Assembly (NCBI GenBank): GCA_046484625.1
Contig: JAWOIO010000079.1
Coordinates: 1-10,118, forward strand
From: DASUAO01 sp046484625
GTDB taxonomy: Bacteria > Actinomycetota > Acidimicrobiia > IMCC26256 > PALSA-555
Direction: 5' to 3'
Length of the DNA: 10,118 nucleotides
A program made the position numbers and the translations under genes. Shown piece by piece: positions 1 to 5,237 of the stretch. Position 1 is the first letter of the stretch. Each line of letters opens with the position of its first letter. The notes beneath the pieces are model-generated. The model saw only the letters and a program-made list of their open reading frames with translations, ran no database searches and had not been told where the DNA came from.

Positions 1-699
1 GTCACGATCCTTGGGGCCTCCGATGGCGCGCGGCTCGTGCAGGTGGCTCTCGGGTTCGGTGACCTGCTCGACGCGCCGCACGCGTGGATCCGAGGCGGGC
101 GGGTGATCGTGGGGTGGGCTGCCGACAACATGTCCGAGGTGCGGGTGCTCGAGGCGGCGACGGGCGCTCCCGTGTGGTCGTGGACGGGTCCGGGGCTCGG
201 CACCGTGCCGGCCGTCGGGGCCGATGGGGTGTTCCTGGTCGAGAACGTCGAGGTCGACGGCGATGTCGTGCACGCGGCAGTTCGGCGCCTCGATCTCGCG
301 ACGGGCGCCGCGGTGTGGTCGACCCCGGTCGACGGGCCGTTCGTGCCGTTGACGCCGGTCGCACTCGAGGAGGACCGGGTGGTCGTCGTGGACGTCGACG
401 GGACGCTGCGCGCCTACGACACGCGGACCGGAACCGAGCAGTGGCACCGCGCCACCCGGCTGGTCCAGCTCGAGGCCCAACCACTCCTCACTCGGCGGGT
501 CGCCGCCATGACGACCTACGGAACCGGGCTCGTCGCCCTCTCGGCTCGGACCGGAGTCCCGATCCGCAACGATGTGCCGGGGCCCGTGCAGACGGTGGTC
601 ACGATCGAGGGGTCGACGACAGCACCCGATGGCTCGATCCTGCTCATGGTCCGTCGGCCGGCCGGAGAGGGGGAGGTCTGGTGGCTGCGGGTCGAATGA
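1..699 (+). CDS. PQQ-type beta-propeller repeat protein, 5' end outside window
   Basis: The reading frame is open from base 1 and ends at TGA 697-699, so 232 C-terminal residues are visible and the true start lies upstream. At least four repeats of the PQQ/quinoprotein beta-propeller kind can be read, each with a hydrophobic strand, then a (L/Y)-(D/E/S)-x-x-TG-x-x-(V)-W-like turn: LEAATGAPVWSW, LDLATGAAVWS, YDTRTGTEQW and a degenerate LSARTGVPI. Such repeats form blades of a propeller seen in quinoprotein dehydrogenases, BamB-like scaffolds and many uncharacterised actinobacterial surface or membrane-anchored proteins. No catalytic residues, signal peptide or anchor are visible in this part, so no enzymatic role can be given. 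The last strand (VWWLRVE) ends the protein immediately, as is usual when the final blade closes the ring. It is co-directional with rpsB but separated by 203 bases, so a separate transcription unit is likely. Confidence 0.75.
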   Translation, partial: VTILGASDGARLVQVALGFGDLLDAPHAWIRGGRVIVGWAADNMSEVRVLEAATGAPVWSWTGPGLGTVPAVGADGVFLVENVEVDGDVVHAAVRRLDLATGAAVWSTPVDGPFVPLTPVALEEDRVVVVDVDGTLRAYDTRTGTEQWHRATRLVQLEAQPLLTRRVAAMTTYGTGLVALSARTGVPIRNDVPGPVQTVVTIEGSTTAPDGSILLMVRRPAGEGEVWWLRVE

Positions 700-747
700 G
701 CTCGGGTCGACACCTCCCCGGCCGGAGGAGCCAGTGGAGGCGGCCGC

Positions 748-753
748 TACACT
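748..753 (+). promoter_or_regulatory. Candidate -10 hexamer (TACACT) for rpsB
   Basis: TACACT fits the TAnnnT core of actinobacterial housekeeping promoters and is followed by G. It is the only such hexamer in the 203-base gap upstream of rpsB. The region 17-18 bases upstream (about 724-730) is purine-rich and has no recognisable TTGACA, which is common in this group but weakens the call. If used, transcription would start near 759-761 and give a leader of about 140 bases. This is inference from sequence only. Confidence 0.4.
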
Positions 754-759
754 GACCCT

Positions 760-902
760 CGACTCGGAGCGGCCCTCGGGCTCCGCCGGGATCTCACACC
801 CCCGCATCACCCCCGGATCCCGATGATCCGGAGGCCCCAGGTCGTGGACGCTCTTCCATCCACGTACATCGCGGGGGGACGTACAACTTAGGGAGCACAG
901 AC
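760..902 (+). promoter_or_regulatory. Candidate structured 5' leader of rpsB
   Basis: Two simple hairpins can be drawn between the candidate promoter and the gene. One has a perfect 7-bp stem, 813-819 (CCGGATC) with 825-831 (GATCCGG) and a 5-base loop. The other has a 6-bp stem, 843-848 (CGTGGA) with 859-864 (TCCACG) and a 10-base loop. ACGTAC then occurs twice, at 862-867 and 879-884, and can offer alternative GTAC pairing. The Shine-Dalgarno GGGAG at 891-895 lies 7 bases before the GTG start. In E. coli, ribosomal protein S2 represses rpsB-tsf through a structured rpsB leader, so a comparable role is plausible here, but I do not recognise a specific family motif. There is no T tract that would make either hairpin a terminator for the gene before. 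Confidence 0.35.
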
Positions 903-1928
903 GTGGCTGTCGTCACCATGAAGCAGCTGCTGGAGGCCGGGGTCCACTTCGGTCACCAGACGCGCCGTTGGAACCCCAAGATGAAGCGATTCATCTTCGG
1001 GGAACGCAACGGGATCTACATCATCGACCTCCAGCAGTCGCTGGAGCGGATCGACACCGCCTACCGGTTCGTGCGCCGCACGGTCGAGGACGGCGGGTCC
1101 ATCCTCTTCGTCGGGACGAAGAAGCAGGCCCAGGAGCCGGTGCAGCGCGAAGCGCAGCGCAGCGGCATGCCCTACGTGAACTTCCGCTGGCTCGGTGGGA
1201 TGCTCACGAACTTCGGGACCGTCCACGCGCGGGTGGCCAAGCTCACCGAGTTCGATCGCATGATCGCCTCGGGCGAGGCCGACCAGATGATCAAGAAGGA
1301 GGGGCTCAAGCTGCGTCGCGAGCGCGACAAGCTCGAGCGCAACCTGGGTGGGATCCGCAAGCTCGAGAGGCTCCCGGCGGCGATCTTCGTGATCGACACC
1401 AAGAAGGAGCACATCGCGGTGACCGAGGCCAACCGCCTCGGCATCCCGGTGATCGCGGTGGTCGACACCAACTGCGACCCCGACGTCATCGACTTCGTGA
1501 TCCCGGGCAACGACGACGCGATCCGCTCGTCGAACCTGCTGTGCCGGATCATCGCCGACGCCGTCGAAGAGGGCCGGATCATGGCCCGCAAGAAGGGCAA
1601 GGTGCTCGCGGAGCCGAAGGAGCCGGAACCGCCCAAGCCGCTCGATCCCGAAGAGGCGAAGAAGCGCGCCGAGGAGCAGCAGGTCGCCCGCAACGAGGCC
1701 GCCAAGCAGCAGCGCGAGCGCGAGGCGCGCCTGGCCGAGTCGAAGAAGGCCGAGGCCAAGGCGGAGAAGGCCCAGAAGGACGCCCCGCCGCCTCCGCCGC
1801 CCCCGCCTCCGCCCGACGAGGTGGCCGAGGCGAAGCCGCCGAAGGTCGAGGAGCCGAAGGTCGAGGAGCCGAAGGTCGAGGAGCCGAAGGCAGAGGAGCC
1901 GAAGACAGAGGAGCAGGGTGATGGCTGA
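903..1928 (+). CDS. rpsB: 30S ribosomal protein S2 with long repetitive C-terminal tail
   Basis: S2 binds late in small-subunit assembly, near the head-body junction, and is needed to hold S1 where S1 is present. The globular S2 domain runs from about residue 4 to 228, with the hallmark VHFGHQTRRWNPKM near residues 14-27, the WLGGMLTNF segment near 96-104, and the conserved FVIDTKKEH and IPVIAVVDTN strands. The start is GTG 903, preceded by GGGAG at 891-895; the N-terminus MAVVTMKQLLEAG is what S2 normally begins with. At 341 residues it is much longer than the usual 240-290. The extra part is a charged, probably helical stretch (about 230-292, rich in K, E, A, R), then ten consecutive prolines (295-304), then five PKxEE repeats (313-337). 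The tail is likely disordered. The stop overlaps the tsf start, so the two are translated from one message. Identity is certain; the tail's function is unknown. Confidence 0.97.
   Translation: MAVVTMKQLLEAGVHFGHQTRRWNPKMKRFIFGERNGIYIIDLQQSLERIDTAYRFVRRTVEDGGSILFVGTKKQAQEPVQREAQRSGMPYVNFRWLGGMLTNFGTVHARVAKLTEFDRMIASGEADQMIKKEGLKLRRERDKLERNLGGIRKLERLPAAIFVIDTKKEHIAVTEANRLGIPVIAVVDTNCDPDVIDFVIPGNDDAIRSSNLLCRIIADAVEEGRIMARKKGKVLAEPKEPEPPKPLDPEEAKKRAEEQQVARNEAAKQQREREARLAESKKAEAKAEKAQKDAPPPPPPPPPPDEVAEAKPPKVEEPKVEEPKVEEPKAEEPKTEEQGDG
1785..1814 (+). other. Run of ten proline codons in rpsB
   Basis: Ten successive proline codons (a mix of CCG, CCT and CCC) encode residues 295-304 of S2, between Asp-Ala and Asp-Glu. 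Polyproline runs are known to stall ribosomes unless elongation factor P acts; ten in a row is far above the three usually needed. The codon mix shows that this is not a simple trinucleotide slippage tract, so the proline run appears to be kept at the protein level (inference). Confidence 0.9.
1839..1913 (+). repeat. Five tandem 15-bp repeats in the 3' end of rpsB (PKxEE)
   Basis: Five head-to-tail 15-base units start at 1839, 1854, 1869, 1884 and 1899. The first three are identical (CCGAAGGTCGAGGAG). The fourth and fifth differ by two and three bases, changing the third codon from Val to Ala or Thr. They are in frame and encode PKVEE three times, then PKAEE and PKTEE, residues 313-337 of S2. 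Every unit ends in GAGGAG, which resembles a Shine-Dalgarno; the last one serves tsf. Copy number could vary between strains. Confidence 0.95.
1908..1913 (+). promoter_or_regulatory. Shine-Dalgarno of tsf, inside the last rpsB repeat
   Basis: GAGGAG lies 7 bases upstream of ATG 1921 but only 4 bases upstream of the in-frame GTG at 1918. This spacing favours ATG 1921 as the tsf start. The same hexamer recurs at 1848, 1863, 1878 and 1893, so only the copy next to a start codon is expected to be functional for initiation. Confidence 0.7.
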
Positions 1929-2766
1929 GGTGAAGGCGGCCGACGTCGCCGCGCTCCGCAAGGCGACCGGCGCCGGGATGATGGACTGCAAGAAGGCGCT
2001 GGCCGAGAACGACGGTGACCAGGACGCCGCCAAGGAGTGGTTGCGCACCAAGGGGCTCGCCGGCGCGTCGAAGCGTGCGGGTCGGGCCGCCGAGGAAGGC
2101 GCGATCGACGTCGTCGTCGAGAGCGGTGTCGGTGCGATCGCCGAGGTCACCGCCGAGACCGACTTCGTCGCCAAGGGCACCGACCTCACCGAGACGGTCG
2201 AGAGGCTCGCCGTGCTCGCGGTCGAGCAGGCCTCCGACGACCTCGCCAAGATCGCGTTCGAGGGCTCGACGGTCGAGGAGCACATCACCACGCTCGCGTC
2301 GAAGCTCGGTGAGAACGTCGCGCTCGGACGCGTCGTCGTGTTCAGCACCACCGACGGCATCGTCGACGGCTACAAGCACGTGCAGCACGGTCGCGGGACG
2401 ATCGGCGTTCTCGTCGACCTCGGGGGTGTCGACTCGCTCGACCCCAACGCGCGCGAGGTCGCGCACGACATCGCGCTGCACGTCGCCTCGGCCGCACCCC
2501 GGTACCTCACACGCGACGACGTCCCTGCCGACGTGGTGGCCAAGGAGCGTGAGGTCCTCGAGGAGCTGAGCCGCAACGAGGGCAAGCCCGAGGCGGCGCT
2601 GCCGAAGATCATCGAGGGCCGACTCAACGGGTTCTTCAAGGAGAGCTGCCTGCTCGAGCAGCCGTTCGTCCGCGACCCGAAGACCACGGTGGGCAAGCTG
2701 GTCGAGGGCCTCGGCGCCGGGGCGCGCATCCGGCGCTTCGCCCGGGTCAAGATCGGCGAGGACTAG
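1921..2766 (+). CDS. tsf: Elongation factor Ts
   Basis: EF-Ts is the cytoplasmic nucleotide-exchange factor that removes GDP from EF-Tu so it can be reloaded with GTP. The N-terminal UBA-like domain carries the first family signature, LRKATGAGMMDCKKAL, at about residues 12-27. The second signature, EVTAETDFVAK (75-85), includes the Asp-Phe pair (81-82) that pushes into EF-Tu near its magnesium site. The C-terminal part has the conserved LLEQPFVRDPKTTV block (244-257). The product is 281 residues, close to the family norm. ATG 1921 was chosen over GTG 1918 because of Shine-Dalgarno spacing and because MAEVKAADV is a typical start. The first 8 bases overlap rpsB, so translational coupling with S2 is expected, which matches the widespread rpsB-tsf pairing. 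Confidence 0.97.
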   Translation: MAEVKAADVAALRKATGAGMMDCKKALAENDGDQDAAKEWLRTKGLAGASKRAGRAAEEGAIDVVVESGVGAIAEVTAETDFVAKGTDLTETVERLAVLAVEQASDDLAKIAFEGSTVEEHITTLASKLGENVALGRVVVFSTTDGIVDGYKHVQHGRGTIGVLVDLGGVDSLDPNAREVAHDIALHVASAAPRYLTRDDVPADVVAKEREVLEELSRNEGKPEAALPKIIEGRLNGFFKESCLLEQPFVRDPKTTVGKLVEGLGAGARIRRFARVKIGED

Positions 2767-2770
2767 GACG

Positions 2771-2782
2771 CCGCTTCGGCGG
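2771..2782 (+). promoter_or_regulatory. UUCG-capped hairpin between tsf and pyrH
   Basis: CCGC-TTCG-GCGG forms a 4-bp all-GC stem closed by C(UUCG)G, one of the most stable RNA tetraloops known. It sits 4 bases after the tsf stop. The last two stem bases (2781-2782) are the first two of the pyrH Shine-Dalgarno GGGAGG (2781-2786). There is no T tract after it, so it is not a standard terminator. It may mark an mRNA processing or stability boundary, or modulate pyrH initiation (inference). Confidence 0.55.
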
Positions 2783-2794
2783 GAGGCGGATCCC

Positions 2795-3526
2795 ATGGCG
2801 CAGAGTCAGTACCCGAGAGTGATCCTCAAGCTCTCGGGTGAGGCGTTCGCCGACACGACGATCGGCTACGGCATCGATGCCGCCGTCGTGCAGCGCATCG
2901 CCGAGGAGGTCGCGGCCGCGCGGGTCGACCTGGCGGTCGAGATCGCGATCGTCGTGGGCGGCGGCAACATCTGGCGGGGCATGAGCGGAGCGACCCGAGG
3001 CATGGACCGCGCCCGGGCCGACTACATGGGGATGCTGGCGACCGTCATCAACGCGCTCGCGCTCCAGGACGCGCTCGAGGCAGTGGAGCAGCCGACCCGG
3101 GTGCAGACCGCGATCTCGATGGCGCAGGTGGCCGAGCCGTTCATCCCGCGGCGGGCGATCCGCCACCTCGAGAAGGGTCGCATCGTCGTGTTCGCGGCCG
3201 GCACGGGCAACCCGTACTTCACGACCGACACCACTGCCGCGCTGCGCGCCGCGGAGATCGGGGCGGGGGCGATCCTGAAGGGCACCCACTCCGGGGTCGA
3301 CGGCGTGTACAGCGCCGATCCCAAGCTCGACCCCGAGGCGGTGAAGCTCACCGAGGTGACGCACTTCGAGGTGCTGAACCGTCGTCTCCAGGTGATGGAC
3401 TCCACCGCGATCACGTTCTGCATGGACAACCGACTGCCGATCATCGTGTTCGACGTGATGGAGCCGGGCAACATCCGGCGGGCGCTGCTGGGCGAGCCGA
3501 TCGGGACGCTCGTCTCCACGGCGTGA
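2795..3526 (+). CDS. pyrH: UMP kinase (uridylate kinase)
   Basis: This cytoplasmic enzyme of the amino-acid-kinase fold phosphorylates UMP to UDP with ATP, feeding RNA, DNA and UDP-sugar synthesis; bacterial forms are typically hexameric, activated by GTP and inhibited by UTP. Visible motifs are KLSGEAF (residues 12-18) at the phosphate-binding end, the glycine loop GGGNIWRG (55-62), the UMP-side DYMGMLATVINALALQDALE block starting at 76, GTGNPYFTTDT (136-146), and DGVYSADPK (169-177) at the nucleotide site. The product is 243 residues, normal for PyrH. The start is ATG 2795, with GGGAGG at 2781-2786 giving 8-base spacing. It follows tsf after only 28 bases, so it is probably co-transcribed with rpsB-tsf. 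Confidence 0.97.
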   Translation: MAQSQYPRVILKLSGEAFADTTIGYGIDAAVVQRIAEEVAAARVDLAVEIAIVVGGGNIWRGMSGATRGMDRARADYMGMLATVINALALQDALEAVEQPTRVQTAISMAQVAEPFIPRRAIRHLEKGRIVVFAAGTGNPYFTTDTTAALRAAEIGAGAILKGTHSGVDGVYSADPKLDPEAVKLTEVTHFEVLNRRLQVMDSTAITFCMDNRLPIIVFDVMEPGNIRRALLGEPIGTLVSTA

Positions 3527-3539
3527 CCGGACCCCGAGG

Positions 3540-3552
3540 CCCCGTCCCGGGG
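3540..3552 (+). other. GC hairpin in the pyrH-frr gap
   Basis: CCCCG (3540-3544) can pair with CGGGG (3548-3552) across a 3-base loop, giving five G-C pairs starting 14 bases after the pyrH stop. No T run follows, so a Rho-independent terminator is unlikely. It could protect the upstream mRNA end or simply reflect base composition. Confidence 0.35.
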
Positions 3553-3569
3553 GATGCACGCGGCGCGGA

Positions 3570-3575
3570 TACCCT
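3570..3575 (+). promoter_or_regulatory. Candidate -10 hexamer (TACCCT) for frr
   Basis: TACCCT matches TAnnnT and is followed by G, 39 bases upstream of the frr ATG. No convincing -35 is seen at the expected distance. A promoter here would let frr be transcribed apart from pyrH, across the 87-base gap. Weak, sequence-only call. Confidence 0.3.
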
Positions 3576-3613
3576 GCCCACGCAACCGACCACCAGCTTG
3601 GGAGACTCCGGAG

Positions 3614-4192
3614 ATGAGTGACCAGGGCGCCGAGATGACCACGCTCATCGTCGAGGACTGCCACGACAAGATGCGCAAGGCGATCGAGCACCTCAAGGGG
3701 GAGTTCGCGGCGGTGCGCACGGGCCGCGCCAACCCCGGCCTCGTCGAGAAGCTCATGGTCGACGCGTACGGCCAGATGACCCCGCTCCAGCAGCTCGCCG
3801 GCATCACCGTTCCCGAGGCCCGGCTCCTCGTCATCAACCCCTACGACAAGAGCCAGGTGAAGGCCATCGAGAAGGCCATCCAGGGCTCCGAGCTCGGCGT
3901 GAACCCGAGCAACGACGGCGCCGTGATCCGCCTGGCCTTCCCGGAGCTCACCGAGGAGCGCCGCAAGGAGTACGTGAAGGTGGTGAAGCACCGGGCCGAG
4001 GAGGGCCGGGTGGCCGTCCGCAACGTCCGGCGCCAGGCCCGCCACGACCTGGAGGCATTGAAGAAGGACGGTGACATCTCCGAGGACGACCTCACCAGGG
4101 TCGAGAAGGACCTCGAGAAGCACACCCACGAGGTGATCGCCGAGATCGACACGCTGTTGCAGCACAAGGAGCACGAGCTCCTCGAGGTCTGA
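3614..4192 (+). CDS. frr: Ribosome recycling factor
   Basis: RRF works with EF-G to split post-termination ribosomes so they can start again. The 192-residue product is close to the ~185 of the family and has the tRNA-like two-domain pattern: long helices at both ends and a small beta domain between. Diagnostic stretches are RTGRANPGLV near residues 36-45, INPYDK near 75-80, the SNDGAVIRLAFPELTEERRKEYVK region around 100-124, and a lysine/glutamate-rich C-terminal helix. ATG 3614 was chosen because GGGAG at 3600-3604 sits 9 bases upstream and the protein then begins at the usual place. The frame is open upstream to an ATG at 3554, but that extension is Pro/Arg-rich and unlike RRF. ATG 3635 (MTTLIVED) is a possible shorter start but has no Shine-Dalgarno. 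Confidence 0.96.
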   Translation: MSDQGAEMTTLIVEDCHDKMRKAIEHLKGEFAAVRTGRANPGLVEKLMVDAYGQMTPLQQLAGITVPEARLLVINPYDKSQVKAIEKAIQGSELGVNPSNDGAVIRLAFPELTEERRKEYVKVVKHRAEEGRVAVRNVRRQARHDLEALKKDGDISEDDLTRVEKDLEKHTHEVIAEIDTLLQHKEHELLEV

Positions 4193-4224
4193 GGGGGTCC
4201 CGGCGCGGTCACCGGTCGCTCCGG

Positions 4225-4252
4225 TTGATGCCGCGGCCCGATCCCGTAGTGT
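4225..4252 (+). promoter_or_regulatory. Candidate promoter of the carbonic anhydrase gene
   Basis: TTGATG (4225-4230) and TAGTGT (4247-4252) are separated by 16 bases, the best paired -35/-10 match in the window. Transcription would begin near 4259, leaving a leader of only about 15 bases before ATG 4274. A short inverted repeat, ACCGG 4211-4215 with CCGGT 4221-4225, abuts the -35; it could be the end of the frr transcript or an operator half, neither proven. Confidence 0.55.
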
Positions 4253-4273
4253 GTCCACAGGGAATGGGGGGGC

Positions 4274-5089
4274 ATGGGCGACGCTGCGCACGCGATGCAT
4301 CGGCGGCGGTTCCTGGGATTGCTCGGGGCCGGCGCGGGGGCAACTGTGGCGGGCGCCGCAGGGGTCCTGGTCGGTGGGACCGCCTGGGGCGAGTCGGAGA
4401 CGGAGCCGCCGCACTTCGGGTACGAGGGGAAGGTTCGAGCCGACCGCTGGGGATCGCTCGCACCCGAGTACGAGACGTGCTCGATCGGGACGTCGCAGGC
4501 ACCGGTGAACCTGGTCCCGGCCGACGGACAGCCGTCCTCGAGCACGCTCGAACTGCGGTACGCCCCCGTGGCCGCCAGCACGCTCAACAACGGCCACACC
4601 CTCCAGGTGGTGACCGAGGAAGGGGCGTCGGTCGCCATCGACGGGGAAGCGTTCCCGCTCGTCCAGTTCCACTACCACACCCCGAGCGAGCACACGCTGG
4701 ACGGCCGGCCATACCTCGTGGAGTGGCACTTCGTCCACCAGACGGCCGACGCCAAGACGGCGGTCCTCGGGGTCATGGTGCAGCTCGGCGCCGAGCACGC
4801 CGGATACGCCTCGATCCTCGCCGCGATGCCCAAGCGTGAAGGGAAGACCAAGGCCCTCGCCGCCCCGGTCGACCCGTCGGCGCTCCTGCCCTCCGACCGT
4901 GCTGCGCTGGGGTACGGAGGGTCGCTCACCACGCCACCGTGCACCGAGGCCGTCCACTGGACCGTGCTGGAGACCCCGATCGAGATGAGCGAGGAGCAGA
5001 TCCGGACGCTCCAGAACTACCTGGGCCCCAACGCCCGCCCGCTGCAGGCCCTCAACGGTCGCACCATCGAACGGCGCTCGGTCGCCTGA
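4274..5089 (+). CDS. Alpha-class carbonic anhydrase, Tat-type signal peptide
   Basis: The enzyme interconverts CO2 and bicarbonate with a catalytic zinc. The mature domain (about residues 43-271) has every landmark of the alpha class: QFHYHTPSEH supplies zinc ligands His133 and His135, EWHFVH supplies His152 with the supporting Glu150, NNGHTL supplies a His64-type proton shuttle (His108), and SLTTPPCTE carries the Thr199 equivalent (Thr219). Cys69 and Cys223 match the disulfide of bacterial exported alpha enzymes. The N-terminus reads RRRFLGLLG at 10-18, a twin-arginine motif, then an Ala/Gly-rich hydrophobic core to about 37 and a possible cleavage site after AWG (37-39). It is therefore probably folded inside and exported by Tat. 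The start is ATG 4274; the leader has only a run of G as ribosome site. It interrupts the frr-cdsA order with its own promoter, and its base composition looks like that of its neighbours. Confidence 0.93.
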   Translation: MGDAAHAMHRRRFLGLLGAGAGATVAGAAGVLVGGTAWGESETEPPHFGYEGKVRADRWGSLAPEYETCSIGTSQAPVNLVPADGQPSSSTLELRYAPVAASTLNNGHTLQVVTEEGASVAIDGEAFPLVQFHYHTPSEHTLDGRPYLVEWHFVHQTADAKTAVLGVMVQLGAEHAGYASILAAMPKREGKTKALAAPVDPSALLPSDRAALGYGGSLTTPPCTEAVHWTVLETPIEMSEEQIRTLQNYLGPNARPLQALNGRTIERRSVA

Positions 5090-5104
5090 GCCGTCGGACC
5101 GTCC

Positions 5105-5120
5105 GGCGCCGCGTGGCGCC
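5105..5120 (+). terminator. Possible terminator hairpin after the carbonic anhydrase gene
   Basis: GGCGCC (5105-5110) pairs with GGCGCC (5115-5120) over a 4-base loop, six G-C pairs beginning 16 bases after the stop. An overlapping palindrome, CGGAC-C-GTCCG at 5095-5105, adds to the structure. Only a short CGATT follows instead of a T run, so if it terminates it is of the T-poor kind discussed for actinobacteria; otherwise it may only stabilise the mRNA end. Confidence 0.35.
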
Positions 5121-5133
5121 CGATTCCCGGGAG

Positions 5134-5139
5134 TAACCT
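5134..5139 (+). promoter_or_regulatory. Candidate -10 hexamer (TAACCT) for cdsA-dxr-rseP
   Basis: TAACCT fits TAnnnT, is followed by GGGGGG, and is the only such hexamer on the + strand of the 148-base gap. Bases 5110-5117, where a -35 would fall, do not resemble TTGACA. If used, the cdsA message would have a leader of about 90 bases holding the two hairpins at 5166-5180 and 5190-5219. Confidence 0.4.
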
Positions 5140-5165
5140 GGGGGGATCGGTGGCCCGCAGGTGCC

Positions 5166-5180
5166 ACGGCGAGGTGCCGT
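5166..5180 (+). other. Small hairpin and AGGTGCC direct repeat in the cdsA leader
   Basis: ACGGC (5166-5170) pairs with GCCGT (5176-5180) over a 5-base loop. The heptamer AGGTGCC occurs twice, at 5159-5165 and 5172-5178, the second copy overlapping the hairpin loop. Function unknown. Confidence 0.3.
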
Positions 5181-5189
5181 CCGGGGCTG

Positions 5190-5219
5190 GCCACACGGGT
5201 GCATTGACACCCATGTGGC
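5190..5219 (+). promoter_or_regulatory. 30-base imperfect inverted repeat upstream of cdsA
   Basis: GCCACA (5190-5195) pairs with TGTGGC (5214-5219) and GGGTG (5197-5201) with CACCC (5208-5212), giving eleven pairs with one C-A mismatch and a CATTGA loop. It ends 6 bases before the cdsA Shine-Dalgarno (GAGGGGAG, 5226-5233). As RNA it would be the strongest stem in the window; as DNA it could be an operator. A perfect TTGACA (5204-5209) falls in the loop and 3' arm, but no -10 hexamer lies 16-18 bases downstream. No T run follows, so it is not a classic terminator. Confidence 0.55.
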
Positions 5220-5237
5220 AGATGTGAGGGGAGTGGC

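Noticed and set aside
1918..1920. GTG one codon before the tsf ATG
   Set aside because: It would sit only 4 bases from GAGGAG; ATG 1921 has better spacing and a typical N-terminus.
888..2360. 490-codon open frame on the - strand over rpsB and tsf
   Set aside because: Shadow of the conserved genes; it contains Leu-Arg strings that are the reverse of the Lys/Glu-rich S2 tail.
3554..3613. Earlier ATG for frr adding 20 residues
   Set aside because: The added Pro/Arg-rich residues are not found in recycling factors, while ATG 3614 has a well-spaced GGGAG.
5204..5209. Perfect TTGACA as -35 box of cdsA
   Set aside because: No TAnnnT lies 16-18 bases downstream; that region is the GAGGGGAG ribosome site, and the hexamer is part of the inverted repeat.
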